A DNA stretch of 15,224 bases from Cuspidothrix sp046080565 (GTDB lineage Bacteria; Cyanobacteriota; Cyanobacteriia; Cyanobacteriales; Nostocaceae): positions 1 to 15,224 of the forward strand of contig JBJTUF010000349.1 in the NCBI GenBank assembly GCA_046080565.1, written 5' to 3'. The notes under the pieces are model-generated. The model saw only the letters and a program-made list of their open reading frames with translations. It had not been told where the DNA came from and ran no database searches. This document shows, one piece after another, positions 7,118 through 13,937 of this stretch (its first letter is position 1; every line of letters starts with the position of its first letter). A program made the position numbers and the translations under genes.

Positions 7118-8065
7118 CTAACAATTACCAATCAATTCTTGATCATTCCATTCCAAGGTATCGCCGATTTTGTCACCGTTATGGTAAGCGGCCAGTAATA
7201 CCTCGCAGGTTTTACCATAGGATATTGCTCCATTAGTATCAAGGGCGATCGCTCCAAAATCCCGATTATTCTTTTTCGCTTCCTTAAATGAGCGCTGCAT
7301 TGCTTCTGATAGAGAGACTCCATCAGTCACACGTACCACAACCTTAGCAGCTAAACATTCATCAATAATATCTTCCCCAATACCTGTACAACTCACGGCT
7401 GCGTAATTATTGGCATAATTACCTGCTGGCATAGCTGAATCGCTAACTCGGCCAATTCTTTCAAAGCCTTTACCGCCGGTGGAAGTACCAACAGCTAATT
7501 TACCATAGCTATCTAAAACGACTACACCAATAGTTCCTCGACCGGCATTTTCTGCCATTTCTGGTTCTGCTACTACCCCAGCCATGCTTCTTTGAAAGTT
7601 ATCCTGGCGTTCTAGCATCCACTCTTTTAAACGCAAATCAGTTAAAGCATTATAGCTAGGAATTTGTAACTCCCTGGCCAACTCAGCCGCACCATAATCA
7701 GACAAAACCCGATCATCAGAGTTTTGTAAAAATAACGCCATTTCAATGGGGTTTTTCACCCTTGATACATTAATTACACCACTAAAGCGTCCAGTTGTCC
7801 CATCCATAATCGAAGCACTCATACGAATTTGTCCATCGGATTGGAGTACAGAACCAGTACCAGCATTAAAGCGCGGTTCATCTTCTAACATTTGACAACC
7901 CCGAACTACGGCTTCTGTAGCATTTGCTCCTGTCAGTAAAAGCTCATAAATTTCAGCAACAATTTTAGACAGGGAGTTACGTACTGCGACTAATCCTCCT
8001 TTCCCTTGAAGAGAACTACCAGCGCCACCATGAATAATTAATTTAGGTTGTATTTGTAAAGTCAT
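7118..8065 (-). CDS. iaaA: Isoaspartyl peptidase / plant-type L-asparaginase (Ntn hydrolase)
   Basis: This enzyme hydrolyses beta-aspartyl (isoaspartyl) dipeptides and, less efficiently, asparagine. In cyanobacteria such enzymes cleave beta-aspartyl-arginine released from cyanophycin. The precursor must cut itself between Gly177 and Thr178 in GRGTIGVVVLD. Thr178 becomes the N-terminal nucleophile of the beta subunit (178-315), with residues 1-177 as the alpha subunit. Other family marks are HGGAG at 12-16, FNAGTGSVL near 67-74, GTSTGGKG at 193-200, RIGRVSDSA around 203-211 (substrate Arg206 and Asp209) and TGIGED at 227-232. Length of 315 aa is normal and the ATG start is unambiguous. No cyanophycinase or cyanophycin synthetase gene is in view, so the cyanophycin role is inference from the family. 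A DUF2256 gene lies 46 nt upstream in the same direction and could be cotranscribed. Confidence 0.93.
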   Translation of the reverse strand: MTLQIQPKLIIHGGAGSSLQGKGGLVAVRNSLSKIVAEIYELLLTGANATEAVVRGCQMLEDEPRFNAGTGSVLQSDGQIRMSASIMDGTTGRFSGVINVSRVKNPIEMALFLQNSDDRVLSDYGAAELARELQIPSYNALTDLRLKEWMLERQDNFQRSMAGVVAEPEMAENAGRGTIGVVVLDSYGKLAVGTSTGGKGFERIGRVSDSAMPAGNYANNYAAVSCTGIGEDIIDECLAAKVVVRVTDGVSLSEAMQRSFKEAKKNNRDFGAIALDTNGAISYGKTCEVLLAAYHNGDKIGDTLEWNDQELIGNC

Positions 8066-8111
8066 TTATTTTGTTAATTGTCAGTTGTCAGTTGTTGGTT
8101 GTTGGTTTTTT

Positions 8112-8273
8112 CTAGGGTTCATTTTTGGCGTTAGAACGACGACGACGGCAACGTTCTGAGCAATATTTGACTTCATCCCAGCAGTCTTGCCATTTTTTGC
8201 GCCACGTAAATGGACGTTGACAGACTACACAAATTTTTTCAGGTAAATCAGATTTTGATCGAACACGCCCCAT
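8112..8273 (-). CDS. DUF2256 zinc-ribbon-like mini-protein
   Basis: A 53-codon gene reads from ATG at 8273 to TAG at 8112. It begins MGRVRSKSDLPEKICVVCQR, continues with PFTWRKKWQDCWDEVKYC, and ends in SERCRRRR followed by a short tail. Cys15/Cys18 and Cys38/Cys42 form a likely zinc site, and the C-terminus is strongly basic. The PFTWRKKW and VKYCSERC motifs are diagnostic of DUF2256, a widespread small family of unknown function (from memory sometimes found near or fused to cryptochrome/photolyase-like proteins; none is seen here). It lies 46 nt upstream of the asparaginase on the same strand. The gap contains TTGTCAG-type short repeats. Family assignment is confident; function is unknown. 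Confidence 0.88.
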   Translation of the reverse strand: MGRVRSKSDLPEKICVVCQRPFTWRKKWQDCWDEVKYCSERCRRRRSNAKNEP

Positions 8274-8310
8274 AAGTTGTTAAACCTTTAATTTTAGACG
8301 TTCAGGGAAG

Positions 8311-8342
8311 GCAGGGGAGCAGGGGAGCAGAGGTGCAGGGGA
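8311..8342. repeat. Tandem 8-nt repeat (GCAGGGGA x4)
   Basis: Four consecutive 8-mers read GCAGGGGA, GCAGGGGA, GCAGAGGT, GCAGGGGA. The same motif appears in inverted orientation at 13631-13667. It is one of several short tandem arrays in the 8281-8483 gap between the DUF2256 and GAF genes. That gap contains no gene. Confidence 0.8.
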
Positions 8343-8345
8343 GAA

Positions 8346-8422
8346 ATTTTAGATTTTAGATTTTAGATTTTAGATTGGGGTTGACAAAAACAATCCAAAA
8401 TCCAAAATCCAAAATCCAAAAT
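8346..8422 (-). terminator. Long heptamer hairpin downstream of the GAF gene
   Basis: The plus strand reads four ATTTTAG heptamers plus ATTG (8346-8377), a 13-nt loop, then CAAT plus four CCAAAAT heptamers (8391-8422). In RNA from the minus strand the two 32-nt arms pair along their whole length, with 28 Watson-Crick and four G-U pairs. In plus-strand RNA the same four positions are A-C mismatches. The hairpin lies 62 nt after the GAF gene stop codon, in the direction that gene is transcribed. It is a likely 3'-end structure (terminator or RNA stabiliser), though without a classical U-tract. Confidence 0.6.
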
Positions 8423-8432
8423 AAAAAACTCC

Positions 8433-8479
8433 TGCCTCTTGCCTCTTGCCTCTTGCCTGTTCCCTGTTCCCTGTTCCCT
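8433..8479. repeat. Tandem heptamer array (TGCCTCT, then TGTTCCC)
   Basis: Three TGCCTCT units, a TGCC fragment and three TGTTCCC units run together immediately downstream of the GAF gene stop codon. These are 7-nt short tandem repeats of the type known from heterocystous cyanobacteria. A related array (AGGCAAT units) occurs at 13584-13607 in the opposite orientation. Confidence 0.75.
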
Positions 8480-8483
8480 CGTA

Positions 8484-11408
8484 TTACCAATTACCCCCCG
8501 TTAAATGTGAAGTGCTGCCTAAAGTGTTACCTTCAGAATTGTGAATTCCTAGAGGTAATAATAAACGACTCACGACTCTTTTATCTGGTAATTGATATAT
8601 CTGTAATTGACCACCTAATTGTTGCATCATCTTTTTACAAATCAATAGATGTAAACCTGGTGGTTCATTGACAGTAGTGGCAGAAAGTATGTTTGGAGAT
8701 GGAGATTGATTGAGTTCTGCTAATAATTGTGGGTCAATAATGCCATTGTCTGTGATGGAAATTTCTAGATGTTGATGATCTAAGGGACGACACCAAATAT
8801 CAACTCTATCACCTATTGGCGATCGCTGACAGGCTGCAATTAACAACTCATTAAAAACTAATTCAATTTTAATAATATCGCCAGTTGTAGATAATGTACC
8901 CCCAGAACCAATTACTGTTGATCCTGGGAGTGGAGGCATTGGTGAAGAAGATAATTCTCTCTCACCTGATTGTGCTACACCATGTATACCTATCCATAAT
9001 TGTTGCTGTTTAGCAAAATTATCAACTCTTTCCACGGCTCGTTTCAATAAGCTAGGAATTGTCATAGTTTCTACACTGGTATGCAAATCCCACTTTTCTT
9101 GTTTAATCATATTTGTCATAGAACCAGTGATGTAATCTAATTGTCGTAATAGGAGTTTATATCGTGTTTGTGTAAGTTCATTGCTAGGTATACCTAAATC
9201 ACGAATTTGTCCTAGTATAAGTTTGGACATTCTATGAATTTCTTCTAAGCGACGATGTTTGTACCAATTAAGTTGGCTTAATTTTTCAGTATTAGATTCT
9301 AGGTTTTGAATTATTTGCTGTTGACCCTCCCACCATGCCAATTGATAAACTAAAGTGATAACAGCATTGAGACTAAGTTCTGACCAATGAGCGTCTTCGT
9401 GATCTGCTACAACTACAATACTTGTCGGTTGATCATCTTCACCTCTACGCAATGCCATCACTAAAACTTTGCTTGTGTCTGGAATAATTAACCATTGTCT
9501 AGTGTCTGGTGGTAAATCGTAAGCTTTAAGAATTAAGTAACTATGATGAGCTAATGCTAATTCAGCCAAAACATCCTGTTCCCAAGAGATCAAACTATCT
9601 TCTGCAACATAAAATACATGATTAGAGATTCCAGGAATAATTTTCGCCCAGTTGTCTTGAGGATTAGAGATAAGAAGAATTGCTAGGGGACATTCTAGGA
9701 CAGATGCTATTTGTGTGAGAGCCGATATTTCTGTTGTGTATGTACTGTATTTAGTTTGGTTGAGGGTGTGAAAATATTCTTTAAAACCTTGAGAAATTTT
9801 CTGTTGATTTTTTGCAATATTTCTCAATTGCCAATGATGAATCACAACCCCAATATTTTGACTAAATCCCCAGAGTAATTCTTTTTCTAATGTTTTCCAA
9901 GAGCGGTTAGTCTCATGGGTAATTAACAAGATTAAGTCCGGTATGCGACCTTGAGCGCAGTTGCAGATTAACATTGACCGTACACCATTATCTAATAATT
10001 GTCTGCGCCAATTCAAGAAGCGCAAATCGCTATCAAAATTTTCAATTTCTAAGGCTTGCTTAGAATTTTGCAAAAGCTGAATGTCAATTTCTGATAGTTC
10101 TCGTAGATCAAATGTCCACAGACGGCGATTAGTCCGCATATTTTGAAAAATAATCTGATAACTATTCGTGTCAGGATTGTATTCTAATAATAAAAACCTG
10201 GTAGCAATGAGCCGTTCTAAAATTCTGCCCGCACAGATATGTAGGGATGAATCTAGATCATCTTCTTTGTAAATTCCTTGGGCTACTTGATTAATTAATT
10301 GTGTATCTTGTTGGACTTGTCTAATTGTGCTTTCCAGAACTTCATTGGGCGCAACTAATGAGATTAATCCTGCTGCTCCTTGCACAAATTGTTTTTCTGC
10401 TTCGATCCAATTTCGCGGTTCATGACTTTCTACAGATAGAAATCCTAGTAAATCTTTTTGCCAAATAATAGGGGCAGCCAAGAGGGATTTAACTCCTAAT
10501 CGTTGTAAAAGTTTACTTTTAACATTTGTTTTTAGTGAACTCCCAGTCTCACTAATCCAAACTACTTGATTAACAGCTAGAGCATAGTAAACATCATTCA
10601 ATTCTTGGACGGTTATACCTATGGACGTAGATTTTTGAATATCTAAATTTCCCATGCTGATGAGATTATTACTCATCCGACACCAAAAGTAGTTTCCTTC
10701 TCTTTCTAACCAGTAAATATTAGTGCGACTGGGGATAACAAATTGATGGGTAGCATCTACTACTGTTGCTAATTTTTTGTTAAGCTCATTTACAGAGCGG
10801 AGGTTTTCTAATAGTTGTAATAATGGCTCAGTCGGCGTTGGTTCTGCTTTATATTTTTCATTTTCCTTGGTGTTTTTATATAGCAAAACTCCCAGTTCAC
10901 CAACTACAATTAACAATTTTGCTCTAGCATCTCCACTCAACAAGTAGCCCCAGCGTTGCGAACCCAATAATACTAGGACTAAACAGTTTTCTTGATACCG
11001 AATTGGTAGAAGAATAGTTCCTTGAATATTATATTTATGTGCTACTTCTTGCCATTCAAAGGCGCGGGTTTCTCCTTTTAAGTTGGCTATACCTAAAGGG
11101 CATAACTGGGTGACAACTCTCTCTAAAAAATTCCCAGGTTTGACCACTATGGATCTTTTTAAATAATTTGTTTCTCCATTAGGTGTTAATCCACCTTTGC
11201 CGTATAAAGTCTTATTATTTGGATCGTAGAGAGCAATCCATATAAATGGGTAATCAAAGCATTCTTTCAGGTAAGCAAGTGTAGTTTTGATTAACGCATC
11301 AACACTATCATCTTCTCTTAAATTCTGTAGAAGTTGACCTAAATGAACGATTTGTTGTGCGCCTAGTCCACTTTTTGGCGGCTGGTCATTTTGATTATCG
11401 GTTGACAT
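8484..11408 (-). CDS. Multi-GAF protein with degenerate histidine-kinase-like C-terminus
   Basis: A 974-aa cytoplasmic signalling protein with no membrane segment or signal peptide. By eye it contains GAF-like modules at about 30-180, 205-355 and 375-540, and a weaker fourth at about 560-700. A helical dimerisation-like region follows (about 705-790, WYKHRRLEEIHRM at 715-727), then a GHKL-type ATPase fold (about 800-955). The ATPase has an N-box-like FNELLIAACQRS with Asn853 and a G1-like DNG at 887-889. The G2 box expected as GxGLxI reads PGLHLLI (917-923). The H-box SHELRTPL is absent, so the phosphorylated His is not obvious (His718 or His725 are candidates). It may be a pseudokinase or a divergent kinase. 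No conserved chromophore Cys is apparent to me. No response regulator is adjacent. It is divergent from pyrD. I do not recognise a named homologue. Confidence 0.8.
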   Translation of the reverse strand: MSTDNQNDQPPKSGLGAQQIVHLGQLLQNLREDDSVDALIKTTLAYLKECFDYPFIWIALYDPNNKTLYGKGGLTPNGETNYLKRSIVVKPGNFLERVVTQLCPLGIANLKGETRAFEWQEVAHKYNIQGTILLPIRYQENCLVLVLLGSQRWGYLLSGDARAKLLIVVGELGVLLYKNTKENEKYKAEPTPTEPLLQLLENLRSVNELNKKLATVVDATHQFVIPSRTNIYWLEREGNYFWCRMSNNLISMGNLDIQKSTSIGITVQELNDVYYALAVNQVVWISETGSSLKTNVKSKLLQRLGVKSLLAAPIIWQKDLLGFLSVESHEPRNWIEAEKQFVQGAAGLISLVAPNEVLESTIRQVQQDTQLINQVAQGIYKEDDLDSSLHICAGRILERLIATRFLLLEYNPDTNSYQIIFQNMRTNRRLWTFDLRELSEIDIQLLQNSKQALEIENFDSDLRFLNWRRQLLDNGVRSMLICNCAQGRIPDLILLITHETNRSWKTLEKELLWGFSQNIGVVIHHWQLRNIAKNQQKISQGFKEYFHTLNQTKYSTYTTEISALTQIASVLECPLAILLISNPQDNWAKIIPGISNHVFYVAEDSLISWEQDVLAELALAHHSYLILKAYDLPPDTRQWLIIPDTSKVLVMALRRGEDDQPTSIVVVADHEDAHWSELSLNAVITLVYQLAWWEGQQQIIQNLESNTEKLSQLNWYKHRRLEEIHRMSKLILGQIRDLGIPSNELTQTRYKLLLRQLDYITGSMTNMIKQEKWDLHTSVETMTIPSLLKRAVERVDNFAKQQQLWIGIHGVAQSGERELSSSPMPPLPGSTVIGSGGTLSTTGDIIKIELVFNELLIAACQRSPIGDRVDIWCRPLDHQHLEISITDNGIIDPQLLAELNQSPSPNILSATTVNEPPGLHLLICKKMMQQLGGQLQIYQLPDKRVVSRLLLPLGIHNSEGNTLGSTSHLTGGNW

Positions 11409-11511
11409 AGGTTGTAGTAATATATTTTATGAGGATACCTGGCAGAACCTTGTGAATGGATTTTGTCCTTGGTATTTGTTATTGTTAATAATTGGTAGAT
11501 GTTACCCTAAA

Positions 11512-12651
11512 TTGGATATCTATAAAGCATTACTTACTGATTTTTTATTTACTCTGGTAAAAACCGAACCAGAGTGGTTACACAAACAAAGTATTCATAG
11601 CCTAAACTGGCTGGTAAAAACCAGCTATTACCCTTTAACTAAATGGTTAAACAATCTAATCCAAAATTACCTATCTGTTAATGATCCGCGCTTAGAACAA
11701 ACTTTATGGGGATTAAAATTTCCAAATCCTTTAGGTTTGGCGGCTGGATTTGATAAAGATGGTGTTGGTGCTAGTATTTGGCATAATTTTGGTTTTGGCT
11801 TTGCTGAATTGGGTACGGTTACTTATCACCCACAACCAGGAAATCCTCCTCCTCGTCTATTTCGTTTGCCTCTAGATCAAGCTGCACTTAACAGGATGGG
11901 TTTTAATAATGCTGGTGCAGTGGCTATGTCCGCAAGATTAATAAATGTAAAGCAGCATTTAACCTACCCAATACCGATACCTATAGGAATAAATTTAGGT
12001 AAATCTAAGATAACATCCTTAGAACTAGCAGCGCAGGATTATTTACAGAGTTTTCGACTACTGAGAGATTTAGGTGATTATTTTGTAGTTAATGTTTCTT
12101 CTCCCAATACGCCAGGATTACGATCGCTCCAGGATGGAGTTATGCTCAGTCAAATTCTGGATGTACTACAAGATGAAAACCAGGCAAATAAACCAATATT
12201 TGTGAAAATTGCCCCCGATTTAGAATGGGAGGCAATATCAGATATTATGGCGATCGCTCAAAGTTACAAACTCGCTGGTTTAATTGCCACTAACACTACC
12301 ATTAGCCGAGAAGGTTTGCAAACCCAGATTATTGAAAAAACTGGTAAATCGCCCCAAGAGGAAGCTGGAGGTATTAGCGGTAGACCAGTACGCGATCGCT
12401 CTACAGAAGTAATCCGTTTTATCCACCAACAAAGCCAAGGGCAAATCCCCATCATCGGTGTAGGCGGCATCTTTACAGCCCAGGATGCTTGGGAAAAAAT
12501 CACCGCCGGAGCTTGTCTAACTCAAACCTATACCGGTTGGATTTATGAAGGTCCAATGATGGTTAGCCGCATTCTGAGAGGTTTATTAACCAAACTCGAA
12601 GAAAACGGCTTAAATTCCATCAGTGAAGCAGTGGGAATAGAGAATAGGTGA
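11512..12651 (+). CDS. pyrD: Dihydroorotate dehydrogenase (quinone), class 2
   Basis: This FMN flavoenzyme oxidises dihydroorotate to orotate in pyrimidine synthesis, passing electrons to membrane quinone. I prefer the TTG at 11512, giving a product beginning with DIYKALLTDFLF, because class 2 enzymes of this group start there (from memory). A GTG at 11452 would add 20 residues (MNGFCPWYLLLL...) without family support and would leave only 43 nt to the divergent GAF gene. Numbered from the TTG, motifs are the N-terminal membrane-associating helices (about 1-60), AAGFDKDG near 77-84, NRMGFNNAGA at 127-136, and VNVSSPNTPGLR at 193-204 containing the class 2 catalytic Ser. KIAPD, ATNTT, GGISGRPV at 286-293 and IIGVGGI at 314-320 (FMN phosphate site) follow. 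Length of about 379 aa is normal. Two HIP1 sites lie within. Identity is sure; the start is not. Confidence 0.92.
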   Translation: MDIYKALLTDFLFTLVKTEPEWLHKQSIHSLNWLVKTSYYPLTKWLNNLIQNYLSVNDPRLEQTLWGLKFPNPLGLAAGFDKDGVGASIWHNFGFGFAELGTVTYHPQPGNPPPRLFRLPLDQAALNRMGFNNAGAVAMSARLINVKQHLTYPIPIPIGINLGKSKITSLELAAQDYLQSFRLLRDLGDYFVVNVSSPNTPGLRSLQDGVMLSQILDVLQDENQANKPIFVKIAPDLEWEAISDIMAIAQSYKLAGLIATNTTISREGLQTQIIEKTGKSPQEEAGGISGRPVRDRSTEVIRFIHQQSQGQIPIIGVGGIFTAQDAWEKITAGACLTQTYTGWIYEGPMMVSRILRGLLTKLEENGLNSISEAVGIENR

Positions 12652-12654
12652 CAG

Positions 12655-12683
12655 TAGGGGCAAACCCCCCGTAGTTGCCCGTA
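12655..12683. repeat. 29-nt dispersed intergenic repeat, copy 2
   Basis: TAGGGGCAAACCCCCCGTAG followed by TTGCCCGTA lies just after the pyrD stop, in the short convergent gap before the HTH gene. GGGCAA and TTGCCC can pair, so it may form a small hairpin in either transcript. It is the same family as 5354-5382 and 13666-13694. It is followed by a small GTCAACC repeat. Confidence 0.65.
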
Positions 12684-12707
12684 CAACCGTCTGTCAACCG
12701 TCAACCG

Positions 12708-13472
12708 TTAAATTTCATCCACAGGGAAAAACTCTTTAGACTTACGAGAATAAGACCAGGCAATACCATCAGGATCACGACTACGACTCCACTCAGAAAA
12801 ATCTGGGTCATTGCGTCGTTTGTAAATAGTGCTGGAATAGACACCCAAGCGTTTAGCTAGTTCAGATTGGATTAAAGAGCCAAAAACTAACTGTTCTGAT
12901 AGGGGTTTTTGTACTGTCTCTGGGATAGCTTCGGGTAAAGATTCAGGTTTAGACTCAAGTTGTATTTCTTCTTCCTCTTCCTGTTCCACCTTTACTTCCT
13001 CCTGGGGAAGTGGTGGGGGTGGTGCTAAGAGCGATCGCGCTTCCTTAGTCACAGGACGAGGAGGAAGTTTTTCTATTGGCTCACTATCATCAAAAATGTC
13101 ACCCAGAATACTCGCAGTTATAAAGTAATAGGATGGATTTTCACTTTCTGCATCTAATACACTAGCGCCAAATTCCTTACCCTTTCCTTCTAAGTAGCGT
13201 TTTGCCACATTTCCAGAAAAATTTCCTTTACTCGCTAGATCAACTGCTGTAATTTTCCCCTGATTTTCCCGAATTAATTGATAAAAAAGCGGGTTAACTT
13301 GGTTACACCACTTTTCCCATCTATATTGTTGCCAAAGATTCAAAATCATTAGCAGCAATAGAATTACGAGTAAAACTTTCCAGGTATTGACCAGAAAAAC
13401 AATCAAAAACGATATCGGCAAAATTAAAACGAGAAAAGCTTTCCCGTAATTTTCTATGGTTTTTTCACTCAT
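12708..13472 (-). CDS. Membrane-anchored protein with C-terminal helix-turn-helix
   Basis: I do not recognise a named family. From the ATG at 13472 the product has 254 aa; a TTG five codons upstream (13487) is a less likely start. There are two closely spaced hydrophobic segments (about 12-29 and 32-47). A folded region at about 60-123 follows (KITAVDLASKGNFSGNVAKR...), which could be a winged helix. A long proline- and glutamate-rich linker runs from about 128 to 192, including PPPP and EQEEEEEI. A compact C-terminal region follows, where QSELAKRLGVYSSTIYKRR (about 202-220) looks like a helix-turn-helix, ahead of a WSYSRKSKEFFPV tail. This layout suggests an inner- or thylakoid-membrane protein presenting a DNA-binding domain through a flexible linker. 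Its upstream region carries repeated GGCAAAAAT motifs that could be its own binding sites (inference). It converges with pyrD. Confidence 0.7.
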   Translation of the reverse strand: MSEKTIENYGKAFLVLILPISFLIVFLVNTWKVLLVILLLLMILNLWQQYRWEKWCNQVNPLFYQLIRENQGKITAVDLASKGNFSGNVAKRYLEGKGKEFGASVLDAESENPSYYFITASILGDIFDDSEPIEKLPPRPVTKEARSLLAPPPPLPQEEVKVEQEEEEEIQLESKPESLPEAIPETVQKPLSEQLVFGSLIQSELAKRLGVYSSTIYKRRNDPDFSEWSRSRDPDGIAWSYSRKSKEFFPVDEI

Positions 13473-13476
13473 GCTG

Positions 13477-13571
13477 ATTTTTGCCAAGTGAATTTTTACA
13501 AAATAATATTTCTATCTTGGCAAAAATTTGTACTTTTGTTTGTATTTTTTGGCAAAAATGCCGGCAAAAAT
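13477..13571. promoter_or_regulatory. Repeated GGCAAAAAT sites and inverted repeat upstream of the HTH gene
   Basis: The 100 nt before the HTH gene hold GGCAAAAAT at 13519-13527, 13551-13559 and 13563-13571, and its inverse ATTTTTGCC at 13477-13485. The first direct copy and the inverse copy extend to a perfect 12-bp inverted repeat (ATTTTTGCCAAG at 13477-13488, CTTGGCAAAAAT at 13516-13527) with a 27-nt spacer. The last two copies flank the palindrome TGCCGGCA. The placement fits an operator cluster for autoregulation or a 5'-leader hairpin. Neither is shown. Confidence 0.45.
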
Positions 13572-13583
13572 TTAAGAGGGAAC

Positions 13584-13607
13584 AGGCAATAGGCAATAGG
13601 CAATAGG
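13584..13607. repeat. Tandem heptamer AGGCAAT x3
   Basis: Three AGGCAAT units plus AGG follow GAGGGAAC. This matches the GGGAACA/GGCAAGA-type array seen on the other strand at 8433-8479. No coding function. Confidence 0.75.
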
Positions 13608-13630
13608 AAAAAGAATAATGATTTCCCCCC

Positions 13631-13667
13631 TGCTCCTCTGCTCCCCTGCTCCTCTGCTCCCCTGCTT
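13631..13667. repeat. Tandem 8-nt repeat (TGCTCCTC/TGCTCCCC)
   Basis: TGCTCCTC and TGCTCCCC alternate twice (16-nt super-period), ending in TGCTT. This is the inverse complement of the GCAGGGGA array at 8311-8342. It sits in the gene-free stretch between the HTH gene and the tRNA-like array. Confidence 0.8.
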
Positions 13668-13694
13668 GGGGCAACCACGGGGGGATTGCCCCTA
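13666..13694. repeat. 29-nt dispersed intergenic repeat, copy 3 (inverted)
   Basis: On the minus strand this reads TAGGGGCAATCCCCCCGTGG then TTGCCCCAA, the best-formed copy of the family. GGGGCAA and TTGCCCC pair over 7 bp with a CC/GG inner pairing. It is opposite in orientation to the copies at 5354 and 12655. Confidence 0.65.
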
Positions 13695-13735
13695 CTGCTC
13701 CCCTACCTCTGAAAAAAAATTTTTTCCTGATCCTC

Positions 13736-13764
13736 TTGACAACCAGAAATATACATACTACATT
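13736..13764 (+). promoter_or_regulatory. Candidate promoter of the tRNA-like array
   Basis: A perfect -35 TTGACA (13736-13741) is followed after 17 nt by TACATT (13759-13764), matching the -10 consensus at 4 of 6. Transcription would start near 13771, about 35 nt before the first tRNA-like unit. No comparable promoter is seen in the spacers between units, so the array is probably one transcript. Confidence 0.5.
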
Positions 13765-13805
13765 AATACTACAAGCGACATTCCCAAAGGAGTTAGCTTT
13801 TACCG

Positions 13806-13932
13806 TAGCGGATAGCTCAAGTGATAGAGCGCCCCCCTTGCCTTTTTAGGCCGATCTATCGAGGGTTATCGTATATAACTTAAACCCTTGGTTAAAATCC
13901 CGGAAATGCAGACTAAACTTCTGCTCCGCTAC
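13806..13932 (+). tRNA. tRNA-like unit 1 (insert-bearing, degenerate T-loop)
   Basis: Acceptor arms TAGCGGA (13806-13812) and TCCGCTA (13925-13931) pair over 7 bp. TA and a D arm follow, with stem GCTC/GAGC (13815-13818/13827-13830) and loop AAGTGATA. The T stem GCAGA/TCTGC (13908-13912/13920-13924) is perfect and directly adjoins the acceptor. The T-loop CTAAACT has lost the canonical TTCRA, and the D-loop has lost the GG pair. An encoded CCA is not clear (CACCCA follows). Between D and T arms lie 77 nt where about 22 would be expected, including the shared insert core (13837-13871). No standard anticodon stem can be formed beside the D arm. The paired arms argue against random sequence, but it may be a decayed or non-translating tRNA. 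A second T-arm-like sequence, GGTTAAAATCC, occurs at 13889-13901. Confidence 0.45.
13835..13871 (+). other. Structured insert core in unit 1
   Basis: Outer stem CCCT/AGGG (13835-13838/13862-13865) encloses hairpin GCCT-TTTT-AGGC (13840-13851). It is the shortest version, with the 5' linker nearly absent. After the core, TTATCG is shared with units 2 and 3. Confidence 0.55.
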
Positions 13933-13937
13933 ACCCA

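Noticed and set aside
6965..7198. A 77-codon plus-strand ORF beside and overlapping the asparaginase 3' end
   Set aside because: It overlaps the real asparaginase coding end, has low-complexity composition and includes a TTGCCTGTTCTCT repeat-like stretch; no family resemblance.
8346..8480. CRISPR-like array
   Set aside because: The repeat units are 7 nt and directly adjacent without spacers; this is a short tandem repeat, not a CRISPR.
8375..8671. A 98-codon plus-strand ORF
   Set aside because: It consists of the CCAAAAT and TGCCTCT heptamer arrays and antisense of the GAF protein C-terminus.
11452..11511. N-terminal extension of dihydroorotate dehydrogenase from GTG at 11452
   Set aside because: The extra 20 residues have no family counterpart, and the TTG before DIYKALL fits known starts and leaves room for divergent promoters; not fully excluded.
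13618..13815. A 65-codon plus-strand ORF and two minus-strand ORFs over the same repeats
   Set aside because: They are translations of the TGCTCC and GGGGCAA repeats (LLLCSPAPLLPC-type peptides) and run into the tRNA-like unit.
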